Of a DNA stretch of 63,529 nt, positions 9,099-16,717 are shown piece after piece. Every line of letters begins with the position of its first letter. Positions within the stretch are counted from its first letter, which is position 1. Origin of the DNA: Marinibacterium sp. (GTDB taxonomy: Bacteria; Pseudomonadota; Alphaproteobacteria; Rhodobacterales; Rhodobacteraceae); contig JAEPNQ010000012.1 in the NCBI GenBank assembly GCA_017643305.1, forward strand, positions 1-63,529, in the 5' to 3' direction. The notes beneath the pieces were generated by a model. It did no database searches. It worked only from the letters and a program-made list of their open reading frames with translations, and was not told where the DNA came from. Position numbers and translations under genes: made by a program.

Positions 9099-9960
9099 CC
9101 GTTTACGCATCGGCTTTGCCGGGCTGGGGCTAATGGGCTTGCCGATGGCGCGCCGTTTGCTTGACGCGGGCTGGCCTCTGACCGTCTGGAACCGGACCCC
9201 GGCCAAGGCCGATCGGCTGGTGCAGGCGGGTGCCTTTCTGGCTGACACACCGCGTGCCTTGTCCGAGGCGAGCGATCTGGTCTTTCTCTGTCTGATGGAC
9301 GCCGGTTCCGTCGAGCAGGTGGTGTTCGGCCCGGACGGGATTGGCGAGGCCGGGCAGGGGACCGTGGTGGATTTTACCACCGGCCACCCGGAGGCCGCGC
9401 GCGCTTTCCACGACCGGTTTCGCGCGGAACATGGGCGCGGGTGGATTGATGCGCCGGTCTCCGGCGGTGTGCCCGGTGCGAAAAGCGGTACGTTGACGGT
9501 TATGGCTGGCGGCAACGTGGACGAGATCGAACAGGTGCGCCCGGCGGTGGCGGCTTTTGCTGCGCGGTTCACCCATATGGGCCCGCCGGGCAGTGGCCAG
9601 ATGACCAAGCTGGTGAACCAGATCATTTCCGGCTGTACCATGACCATCGTGGCTGAAGCCGTCGCATTTGCTGAAAAGAACGGGGTGGAGGCCACGCGGC
9701 TGGCCGACGCGCTGGCGGGCGGGTTTGCGGATTCAAAACCCTTCCAGATCTTCGCACCGCGCATGGCCACGCGCGAACATGAACCCCGCTTGGGGGCAAC
9801 CGACACGATGATCAAGGATCTCGACATGGTCGAAGGGGTCGCACAGGCGGCAGGGGCCAGTATCCCGATGACACAGACAGCGATCTCACTGATGCGGGAA
9901 AGCGCAGCGTTGGGGGAAGGGGATCTGGACATCTCCAACCTGATCCGCCGGTTTGAGTAG
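9091..9960 (+). CDS. Beta-hydroxyacid dehydrogenase (HIBADH/GarR-like)
   Basis: This 289-residue NAD(P)-dependent dehydrogenase resembles 3-hydroxyisobutyrate dehydrogenase and tartronate-semialdehyde reductase. It has the Rossmann GFAGLGLMG at the N-terminus, the substrate loop [11 protein letters not shown], and the catalytic lysine K173 in [12 protein letters not shown] 9091 is the natural start: it overlaps the dehydratase stop by 8 bp, and the open frame before it runs inside the upstream gene. It is translationally coupled to the dehydratase and may reduce or oxidise the semialdehyde formed further down that route. Exact substrate unknown. Confidence 0.88.
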   Translation: MTDRLRIGFAGLGLMGLPMARRLLDAGWPLTVWNRTPAKADRLVQAGAFLADTPRALSEASDLVFLCLMDAGSVEQVVFGPDGIGEAGQGTVVDFTTGHPEAARAFHDRFRAEHGRGWIDAPVSGGVPGAKSGTLTVMAGGNVDEIEQVRPAVAAFAARFTHMGPPGSGQMTKLVNQIISGCTMTIVAEAVAFAEKNGVEATRLADALAGGFADSKPFQIFAPRMATREHEPRLGATDTMIKDLDMVEGVAQAAGASIPMTQTAISLMRESAALGEGDLDISNLIRRFE

Positions 9961-10096
9961 CGGATTAATATCGTTTTGCGACGCAAGATTGTAAGATTGA
10001 TAAGTTAAGTCGTGGGCGGCGCCCGCGCGACAGCTGACAAGGTGAGTTGTGCCATCAGCGCCGTGTAAATCTGTGAGGGAGTTGCAAGGAGACACT

Positions 10097-10480
10097 ATGA
10101 CAGAAGACGCATTTGAAGCCGGGCTGGCTCAGCGCCATGCCATGTTCGGAACAGCGGGCGGGCAGAAACAACTGGATGCCGCCACCGATTTCACCCGCCC
10201 GCTGCAGGAATGGGTGACCAAGCAATGTTTCGGTGAAGCCTGGCAGCGCCCGGTGCTGGACACGCGCATGCGCAGCATGCTGACGCTGGCCATGCTGGTC
10301 GCGGAAGGCCGGAGTCAGCAGATTAAGATTCACACGCGCGGGGCCATCGCCAACGGTGTCAGCAAAGAGGAAATCCGCGAATTGCTGATGCATTCCATCA
10401 TTTATTGCGGTGTACCCAAGGCGGTGGATGGGTTCCGGTCCGCCGGTGAGGCCCTAGCAGAACTCGGGCTGGAACCATGA
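10097..10480 (+). CDS. Carboxymuconolactone decarboxylase (CMD) family protein
   Basis: This 127-residue protein has the CMD/AhpD-like fold: the central block LDTRMRSMLTLAMLVAEG, then RGAIANGVSKEEIRELLMH and IIYCGVPKAVDGF. This is the PcaC-like form; the CxxC pair of AhpD peroxidases is absent. Family members include 4-carboxymuconolactone decarboxylase and many uncharacterised proteins. The ORF can be extended upstream, but ATG 10097 follows AAGGAG and fits family length. Its stop overlaps the next gene's start (ATGA). In this setting it may act in the same sugar-acid or hydroxyacid route, but the reaction cannot be inferred. Confidence 0.85.
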   Translation: MTEDAFEAGLAQRHAMFGTAGGQKQLDAATDFTRPLQEWVTKQCFGEAWQRPVLDTRMRSMLTLAMLVAEGRSQQIKIHTRGAIANGVSKEEIRELLMHSIIYCGVPKAVDGFRSAGEALAELGLEP

Positions 10481-11370
10481 GCAGTGCAGTCGGCTTTATC
10501 GGCATTGGCAACATGGGCCGCCCTATGTCGCGCAATCTGGCTGCTGCCGGTTTCGACGTGACCGTTTTTGATCTGAACGTCGATGCTGCCCGCGCCCATG
10601 CCAACGCGCATGGGTTGACCGTGGCCGAAACCATGGCGGGCCTGGCGGCCTGTGACCGGATCGTGACCATGCTGCCCGATGGCAAGGCCGTGCGCGCAGC
10701 CATGTTGGGCGAAAACGGCGCGGCCCCGCACCTGGCCGCGGGTACAGTGCTGATCGACATGTCCTCGGCAGATCCCGTGGGCACGCAGGAACTGGGTGCA
10801 GAACTGGCTGCCAAAGGCCTTGCCATGGTGGATGCGCCGGTTTCGGGCGCGGTGCCACGTGCTGAGGACGGCACGCTCACTATCATGGTTGGCAGCGACA
10901 ATCCGGCCCTGGCCGAACGTGCGCGGCCCGTGCTTGCGGGAATGGGCAAGGAAATTGTTCATACCGGTCCGCTTGGATCCGGCCACGCAATGAAGGCGCT
11001 GAACAACTACGTGGCGGCCACCGGCTTTGCTGCCGTGTCCGAGGCGCTGATTGTCGGCCAGAAATTTGGGTTGGAGCCGGGCAAAATGGTGGAGATCATG
11101 AACACCTCCACCGGGCGGAATTTCATGACTGATCTGGTGATGAAACCGCATGTGCTGGACGAAGCCTTTGCCACGGGGTTTGCACTGGCGCTGCTATCCA
11201 AGGACGTGGGCATCGCGGAGGATCTGGCCAGTAGTCTGGATATGGACGCCCGGCTGCTGCACACCTCCGCCGTGATGTGGCGGGAGGCGTTGGCCGATCT
11301 GCCAACCGGCGCGGACAATTCCGAAGCCTACAAGGCGTGGCGCGACCGGATGTCGGGCGGGACGACTTAA
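10477..11370 (+). CDS. Beta-hydroxyacid dehydrogenase (HIBADH family), second copy
   Basis: This 297-residue enzyme carries the family set GFIGIGNMGRPM, DMSSADPVG, DAPVSGAVPRAEDGT and catalytic lysine K173 in HAMKALNNY. It starts by ATGA overlap with the CMD-family gene. It is only moderately similar to the dehydrogenase at 9091, so the two are different family members rather than a recent duplication. Its stop TAA shares the palindrome TTAA with a stop on the opposite strand at 11367, the end of a relic frame of the ExbBD locus. Confidence 0.88.
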   Translation: MSSAVGFIGIGNMGRPMSRNLAAAGFDVTVFDLNVDAARAHANAHGLTVAETMAGLAACDRIVTMLPDGKAVRAAMLGENGAAPHLAAGTVLIDMSSADPVGTQELGAELAAKGLAMVDAPVSGAVPRAEDGTLTIMVGSDNPALAERARPVLAGMGKEIVHTGPLGSGHAMKALNNYVAATGFAAVSEALIVGQKFGLEPGKMVEIMNTSTGRNFMTDLVMKPHVLDEAFATGFALALLSKDVGIAEDLASSLDMDARLLHTSAVMWREALADLPTGADNSEAYKAWRDRMSGGTT

Positions 11371-11514
11371 CCGCCGCCCCAGATGGTGATGGAAACGGGG
11401 ACCGACTTGGCTGCCGGGGCGCCGAAAACGGAGCCGCGCGCCAGGCGCATTCCGATCAGGCGGCCATTGCCGCTGATGTTCGGCGACATCAGCATTGCGT
11501 CAGGCCGCGATCAT
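11367..11514 (-). pseudogene. Short relic frame after exbD, possibly a lost TonB-like partner
   Basis: The second ExbD gene ends CTGCAATGATCG, exactly as the first ExbD gene ends where it overlaps the start of the second. By that pattern a further gene should begin at ATG 11514, but it reads only MIAA before a stop. In the ExbD frame, after its TGA, about 48 codons stay open to a TAA at 11367, ending SVPVSITIWGGG. The most economical reading is a third gene of the operon, typically a TonB-like transducer in such loci, that has lost its middle. Homology of the remaining piece was not recognised, so this is inference from position only. Confidence 0.3.
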
Positions 11515-11903
11515 TGCAGGGCCCGTTCCGACACAACCAGCACCCGTTCCGCCCCCGCTGCGCGCATTTCACCCACATGGCGCATCAATACCTTGGCAGG
11601 CAGTTCCCGGTCTGGTACCACGCGTACGGCGCTGCGGTCTTCATCGCTCAGCTGCTCCATGAACGCGTCAACCGAATTTAGGTCCGCACCGCGCAGGGAT
11701 AACCGCCCATCGGCATGGATCACCAGCGTATCGGGTGGGTCGACCGGGTCCAGCTCGGAGGTTTTGACCAGCGTCAGAGAATTATCCAGCGGTGGTGCCA
11801 GCGTGCCCGCGATCATGAAGAAGATCAGCATCAGGAACACCACGTTGATCAACGCAATGGTCGGTTGTTTGCTATCCTTGGTTTTGCGGTAAAGCCCGAT
11901 CAT
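11511..11903 (-). CDS. exbD: ExbD/TolR-family protein lacking the conserved membrane Asp
   Basis: This 130-residue single-span inner-membrane protein has a short cytoplasmic N-terminus, one membrane helix (about residues 16-36) and a periplasmic domain. ExbD proteins pair with ExbB to harvest proton-motive force for TonB. The helix reads ALINVVFLMLIFFMI: position 20, normally the proton-path Asp, is Asn here, whereas the neighbouring ExbD at 11900-12283 has Asp at its own position 20. The start overlaps the stop of that gene (ATGA). I believe paired ExbD genes with one Asn copy occur in other alphaproteobacteria, so this may be normal design rather than damage. Confidence 0.88.
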   Translation of the reverse strand: MIGLYRKTKDSKQPTIALINVVFLMLIFFMIAGTLAPPLDNSLTLVKTSELDPVDPPDTLVIHADGRLSLRGADLNSVDAFMEQLSDEDRSAVRVVPDRELPAKVLMRHVGEMRAAGAERVLVVSERALQ

Positions 11904-12283
11904 TGCAGTACCACGGCCCGAATGCCGCCTATTCCGCGCAAAGTTGCCAAGACATCGACCAGCGTTTGTGATGTGGTCTGTTCCGACAGGCTGACCAGCA
12001 CAAGCTGCGGGTCTTCGCTGTCTTCCGCTGCCAGAGCATCGGCCAGCGCGTCGATTTCTGTCGGCACACCGTCCAGCAGAAGGCCTGTGTCCTTAAGCGA
12101 CAGGAAATGTGGTTGGGTTTCCTCCGTGGCATTGCTGCCTTGTCCGGCGGTGGACAGCTCAATTTCCCCGTATTTCGAGAAGGTCGAGGTCAGCATGAAG
12201 AACAACAGCAACAGAAAGATCACATCGATGAGCGATGTCATCGACAGCCGTTTGCGACGTCTCAGGCTGGTTTCAAGCGCCAT
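11900..12283 (-). CDS. exbD: ExbD/TolR-family biopolymer transport protein
   Basis: This is a 127-residue single-span protein with the canonical MTSLIDVIFLLLLFFM helix, Asp at residue 20, followed by a periplasmic domain of about 90 residues. It would form the ExbB-ExbD proton channel with the ExbB encoded just upstream. ATG 12283 gives normal family length and overlaps the end of exbB by 11 bp; upstream in-frame codons lie inside exbB. No intact TonB or TonB-dependent receptor is left in the window, so its cargo system may be gone or encoded elsewhere. Confidence 0.88.
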   Translation of the reverse strand: MALETSLRRRKRLSMTSLIDVIFLLLLFFMLTSTFSKYGEIELSTAGQGSNATEETQPHFLSLKDTGLLLDGVPTEIDALADALAAEDSEDPQLVLVSLSEQTTSQTLVDVLATLRGIGGIRAVVLQ

Positions 12284-12941
12284 GATGCAACGCGGTCCCC
12301 ACATCGTCGGTCTGTGCCATACCATGGCCGGGGGCCAGCACCGTGCGGATGGCCCGGTTGGCAAAAACCCGTTCGCGGCGCATGCGGGCCTCGAACCAAC
12401 TGAGGATAAGCGAGGTCGGCATCGCCACGGCCAGCCCGGCGGCAGTGGTCAGCAGCGCGACCCAGATGCCACCGGCCAGCAATGACGGGTCCACGGAATT
12501 GCCGGCAGCCTGCAGTTTCTGAAACGCCTCGATCATGCCCAGAACCGTGCCGAACAGGCCCAGCAGCGGGGCCAGCTGCGCCACCGTATCCAGCGTGCTG
12601 AGCCCGCGTTCCAGCCGCGCGAACCGGTCTTCGGTCTCGGCATCAACGCGGTCGATCGCCTCTGGCCTGTCGGCGGCAAAGGCCATGCGCACCACGGGCA
12701 CCAGGTAGCTTTTGCTATCTTCCAGCCGGGTCTGCGCCGTGGCCCAATCGCCCTTGTCCCAGGCCACCATGGCCTGACCCAACCGTTTGTGGCGGCCCAC
12801 GCCTGATATGCGGAATTGCCAGATCTTGTAGAGGATCAGCGCCAGTGTGAGTACGGATATGAGAATCAGCAAGGCGACAACAGGGCCACCCAATGCGAGG
12901 ATATTGCGCAGCTGGGTTTCCAGCGCGGTGATCACGTTCAT
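12273..12941 (-). CDS. exbB: MotA/TolQ/ExbB-family proton channel protein
   Basis: This 222-residue inner-membrane protein has an N-terminal helix (about residues 17-38), then a cytoplasmic loop, and two further helices including the family signature LAPLLGLFGTVLGMIEAF and GIWVALLTTAAGLAVAMP. Family members form the pentameric stator around ExbD. Its start overlaps the stop of the periplasmic-protein gene (ATGA), and its end overlaps exbD, so the four genes are one tightly coupled operon. The upstream neighbour on this strand is a TonB-dependent receptor stub. Confidence 0.9.
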   Translation of the reverse strand: MNVITALETQLRNILALGGPVVALLILISVLTLALILYKIWQFRISGVGRHKRLGQAMVAWDKGDWATAQTRLEDSKSYLVPVVRMAFAADRPEAIDRVDAETEDRFARLERGLSTLDTVAQLAPLLGLFGTVLGMIEAFQKLQAAGNSVDPSLLAGGIWVALLTTAAGLAVAMPTSLILSWFEARMRRERVFANRAIRTVLAPGHGMAQTDDVGTALHHGA

Positions 12942-13375
12942 CCGATCAGCTCCGTTCCGGTGCGCGTGCTGAGCAGAAGATTGTCAATGCAGCCACCTTC
13001 GGGCAACCCGCTACAGGTGGCCGCGCCGTTGATCAGAACGCGGGGGATGTCCCTGCAGGCCATCCCCGCAAACTGAAACTGCCGCACGCGCGGCCGTCCG
13101 GCCGGCAGGTCGCGAAAATCCAGCAGGGTCAGCTGTGCGACCCCGCCGTTGGCTCCGAACAGCACCACTTCGTACACCGCCTGGTCCACATCCGCAGCGC
13201 CGCTATTGGTGGCGAGGAAGCTCATCCGACATGCCCCGTCGATATCTTCGGCTGCGCTCAGTTCAATCGCAATGCTGGGTGCAGGCGTGTCTTCGGCCTT
13301 CGCCGCCGGGGTGCCAAGGGCGGCCATGCCCAGAAGTGCGCCGAGCAGCGTGGATTTGGCAGGTGAGAACGTCAT
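12938..13375 (-). CDS. Small periplasmic protein of the ExbBD locus
   Basis: This 145-residue protein has a clear signal peptide (MTFSPAKSTL start, hydrophobic LLGALLGMAALG, cleavage likely after AKA). The mature part has four to five Cys (ACRMSF, MACRDI, TCSGL, GGCID), suggesting disulphides. I do not recognise a named family; genes like this sit between the receptor and exbB in other Rhodobacterales loci as far as I recall. ATG 13375 is preceded by AGAGGAA. The reading frame stays open upstream through the receptor stub, but that is not part of this gene. Function unknown; probably an accessory of TonB-linked uptake. Confidence 0.8.
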   Translation of the reverse strand: MTFSPAKSTLLGALLGMAALGTPAAKAEDTPAPSIAIELSAAEDIDGACRMSFLATNSGAADVDQAVYEVVLFGANGGVAQLTLLDFRDLPAGRPRVRQFQFAGMACRDIPRVLINGAATCSGLPEGGCIDNLLLSTRTGTELIG

Positions 13376-13417
13376 GCGGTGTTCCTCTGGCTGTATATCG
13401 GGGACGATCCGGGCTTG

Positions 13418-13660
13418 GAACCGGACCGTCGCAAACAAGGTTATCGTGCGCCCCGGTTCATCAATGCAACGGCTACGCCCAGCGTGCCTGTGCCGTCCGG
13501 TCCGCGTGCGGCACAGGTTTTGTCGAACAGGTTGCGGATGTCGAGCCGGATGGTCAAGTTCTCGATCTGCAGGGGCACATATTCGGCGAAAGTATCCAGA
13601 ATTGACCAGGGGATCGGTCGGGTCCGAATGGGTCGCCCTTTTTCCAGTTGTCGATCCGTG
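13418..13660 (-). pseudogene. Stub of a TonB-dependent receptor (C-terminal strands only)
   Basis: In one minus-strand frame the sequence reads LDTFAEYVP, ENLTIRLDIRNLFDKT and so on, the penultimate strands of a TonB-dependent receptor. After VALM the family-typical terminal strand continues in another frame as EPGRTITLFATVRF, where no stop follows. So the gene keeps only about 70-80 C-terminal codons, with one frameshift and a lost stop. The end style (NLFDKT, EPGRT) resembles haem/haemoglobin-type receptors, which is suggestive only. It directly precedes the periplasmic protein, exbB and both exbD genes, which fixes it as the receptor of that locus. Confidence 0.7.
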
Positions 13661-13699
13661 CAAGCATCCGCATGGGCACGACCCTGAAGGAGGCAGGCC

Positions 13700-14788
13700 A
13701 TGCAGATCGCAATGATCCGGGGGGATGGTATTGGCGTCGATGTGGCCGATGCGACCCGCGCGGTGGTGGATGCCGCCGTGGCCCGTGCCAAATGCCCTGC
13801 GCCGAAGTATAACGACATCCATGCTGGGGCTGGGTATTTTCGCGAAACCGGGCGTGACATCGAAGACGGCGGCGAAGACAGGGCAGGGAAGGCCGACGCG
13901 ATCTTTCTTGTGGCCATCGGATTGCCGTCGGTCCGGCATGCAGACGGGACCGAGATCAGCCCCCATCTGCGTTTGCGCGACCGGTTCCAGCTTTATGCAG
14001 GCGTGCGCCCGGTCAAGGCATACCCCAACGCGCCCCAAAGGCTGGCCGATCCGCGTGCGGCAGGGATCGACATGGTCATCCTGCGCGAATCCACCGAAGG
14101 GCCGTTCTATTCCGCAGCCGCCCATGGGCGGTCGGACATCCGCGGCGACACCGAAGTACGCGACACCCTGGGCATCACCCGCGCCACCACCGAAAAGCTG
14201 CATCATTTTGGGTTCCGACTGGCCCGCCGCCGCAAGGCGCGGGGCCGTCCCGGGCGGCTAACCTGCGTGGATAAGGCCAATGTATTTGCCTCCATGGCGT
14301 TTTTCCGACGCATCTTTGATGAGGTCGCACCGCTCTACCCGGATGTGGGTACCAGCTATAATTACGTGGACGCGCAGGCGCTGAATCTGATCCGCAACCC
14401 GTGGGACTATGACGTGATGGTCATGGAAAACATGTTCGGCGACATCCTCAGCGATCTGGCCGGGGGGCTGGTGGGCGGCATGGGCATGGCTGCCTGCGGC
14501 GAGATCGGTGACGACCACGGGCTGTTCCAGCCCGCCCACGGCTCGGCCCCTGACATCATGGGGCAGGACAAGGCGAACCCGCTGGTGGCGTTCTTGTCCG
14601 GGGCCCTGATGCTAGACTAACTGGCTGAAAAATCGGGGCAGGCGGGTTATAGCGACGCGGCGCAGGCCATTGAGCAGGCGGTGCAGGATGGTTTTGCGCA
14701 AAATCGCCTGCGTCCAATGGAATTTGGCGGCGACATGGGCACCAAGGCCGTCACGCGGGAGGTTCTGGCGCTGCTTGCGCCTGCCTAA
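13700..14788 (+). pseudogene. Isocitrate/isopropylmalate-type dehydrogenase broken by in-frame TAA
   Basis: The frame encodes a beta-decarboxylating dehydrogenase of the IPMDH/tartrate dehydrogenase family. It starts MQIAMIRGDGIG, has LRESTEGPFYS, catalytic lysine in CVDKANVF, metal aspartates in FGDILSDLAGGL, and FQPAHGSAPDI. At 14618-14620, just after ALMLD, a TAA interrupts it; the same frame then continues LAEKSG through MGTKAVTREVLALL to a natural TAA at 14788, giving the usual full length of about 362. A truncated 306-residue product would lack the C-terminal helix that completes the fold. Its terminal stop overlaps the stop of the convergent MBL gene. The missing residue before LAEK is usually Trp, Tyr or similar. 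Confidence 0.82.
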
Positions 14789-15585
14789 CCGGTCACAGTC
14801 CCGTTGGGACCGACATCAAGCCGCCAGGCAAAATCGACATTGTCCAACCGCGGAAAATACTCCGTCACCAGTGGGTCATGCCCCGGAATGACCCGGTCGG
14901 CAGACCCGCCAGCCAGCCGCCTTAGCGTGGTGAACCCATCCAGCATGCCTTGAAGATCTGCCACGATGGGGAAGGGTTTGCCGTTCAGGAAGTTCTCATA
15001 ATAATGCGTCGCGTCCGAGGCGAGGCAGAGCGGCCCGTGTTCTGTCTCCACCTCTACCACCTGCAAGCCACGGGAATGTCCACCAACGCAATGCACCCGC
15101 ACGCCCGGCGCGACCATGCCCACACCGTCGTGAAACACCACACGGCCGGAATAGACACGCTGCACCATCTGGCAAACGTGGTCGGCGGTATAGGGCATCC
15201 GTAATGTCGGGTGGCACATGCAGGGGCCGGTGGCAAAGGCCATCTCCGCCGCTTACAGGTGGAAGGTCGCGTTCGGAAACCGGTGCAGCCCGCCTGCGTG
15301 ATCGTAATGCAGATGCGTAATGATAACTGTATCGACGGTTTCGGCCTGCACGCTAAGCGCTGCGAGCGCGCTGGCCGGGTCGCACAGGATCGGGCGGTCG
15401 CGGCGGTCGGCTTCGGCCGCTTAATAACCAGTATCGACCAAAGTCCGCCGGTCGCCGCTCTCCAGCAGCCAGACGAAATAATCCATACCGTGGGGTGCTG
15501 AAGGGTGATCATCAAAGATGAAGCTGTCGCCACGCACCCGCGTATTCCGATCCGCGTATTTAAGCGCGTGGACTTTCCACAACAT
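14785..15585 (-). pseudogene. MBL-fold hydrolase (AHL-lactonase-like) with two in-frame TAA
   Basis: Reading from ATG 15585 (GGAAAG upstream) gives a complete metallo-beta-lactamase-fold protein of 266 codons, except for TAA at codon 55 (15421-15423, after VDTGY) and TAA at codon 111 (15253-15255, after ATFHL). Zinc motifs are intact: THLHYDHAG, GGHSRGLQ, SDATHYYEN, IPGHDP. The pattern recalls the AttM/AiiB N-acyl-homoserine lactonase group, but related enzymes have other substrates. Each stop is one base from a plausible sense codon (for example CAA or CAG-type Gln before AAEM). The largest remaining frame, from 15243, lacks the first zinc motif. The terminal TAG overlaps the dehydrogenase stop as CTAA. 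Confidence 0.8.
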
Positions 15586-15713
15586 GGCGTTCACTTTCCG
15601 TTAGCCTGCTTTGTGGCCAGCCTGTGCCAGCGTGTAGAGAAAACAAGTGTCTTGGCGCGGACACCGCCTGATAGTCTAGGTCGGCCCTGAAGCTGGACGG
15701 GAAAGGAAGGCTT

Positions 15714-16569
15714 ATGGCTCAGATTGAATTTGAAATACGGTCGCAGCATGCTGGCAGAAAGCCCAGTCTGGGATGCGGAGACAGGGGACTGGTGGTGGGT
15801 CGACATGCCCGGCCGCCAGATCCTGCGCAGGCACGGTGAAAGCGATAAGGTTGAAACCTGGGACACTCCGGAAGAGACAGGGTTCATCATTTTGACTGAT
15901 CAGGGACCGGCGGCAGGTATGGAAACGGGCATCTATGTCTTCGATCCTCGCTGGGCGCGGTTTGACCGGATGGTGTCTTTTGACGATTCCGGTTGCCGGT
16001 TCAACGACGCTACGGTGGATGCGATCGGGCGGCTCTGGGCATCGACCATTCACAAGGCGGCGGAACCCGGCCGAGGGCGGCTGCATTGCGTCGGACCTGG
16101 TCTGAGCCTGCACATGGTTTTGGACGGGCTGACCATTCCCAACGGTCTGGTACATGACGCTGAAAGTGGCCGCCTTTTCTGGTCCGACAGCTACCCAGAG
16201 GTCCAGACCATCTAGTCGGCCCCACTGGATATGGCCACCCGCACATTGGGTGCGGCTACGGTCTTTGCCAAAACCACCGATCTACCTGGTCGTCCGGACG
16301 GTGCTGCGATGGATGCAGATGGAAACTACTGGATCGCCGCCGTGGACGTTGGCGAAATCTATGTCTTTCCCGCGGATGGTACGCTGGCCCACCGCCTCAA
16401 GGCCCCCGTGCAGTTCCCCACCAAGATCGGCTTTGGCGGCCCGGATGGCCGTAGTATCGCTCTGACTTCCAAGGCCGATGCCCAATCCGGTGGCTATCTT
16501 GCCTGCGCAACCCTTCCCAAAGCCTATGCCCGCGGTCTCCCCACGCCACGCTGGGTGCCCGGCGCCTGA
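15714..16569 (+). pseudogene. SMP-30/gluconolactonase with in-frame TAG
   Basis: The protein is a six-bladed SMP-30/regucalcin-like sugar lactonase: LAESPVWDAETGDWWWVD, DDSGCRFNDATVD, IPNGLVHD, FWSDSYPEVQTI, then DLPGRPDGAAMDADGNYWIA. A TAG at 16213-16215 interrupts between QTI and SAPLDM; related proteins have Trp there, so TGG to TAG explains it. The 5' end is also unclear: ATG 15714 has AGGAAGG but lies one frame off, while the correct frame first offers TTG 15724. That suggests an additional small indel. The C-terminal half continues to a normal stop at 16569. With the dehydrogenase and MBL genes it makes three adjacent genes with nonsense mutations. Confidence 0.82.
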
Positions 16570-16717
16570 CCATCCCGAGCAACAGAGAAAGACGAGGGAT
16601 TCAGCCCGTATCCCAGCGAGAAACGTCCAAAGCCTGCTCCGATCCCGATGGTAACAAACCGGGACAGATGCGCGCGGCGGCTTGACTTGCGCCACCGCTC
16701 GCGCCAACGCTCGCCCC

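Noticed and set aside
8574-9986. 470-codon minus-strand open frame opposite the dehydratase and dehydrogenase genes
   Set aside because: Its composition is Ser/Arg/Ala-rich without motifs, and both plus-strand genes there are well supported.
13700-16569. Stop-codon reassignment or programmed read-through as the cause of the in-frame stops
   Set aside because: TAA and TAG are used as normal terminators throughout the window, and nearby genes show plain deletions and frameshifts, so decay is simpler. It is kept only as an alternative in the findings.
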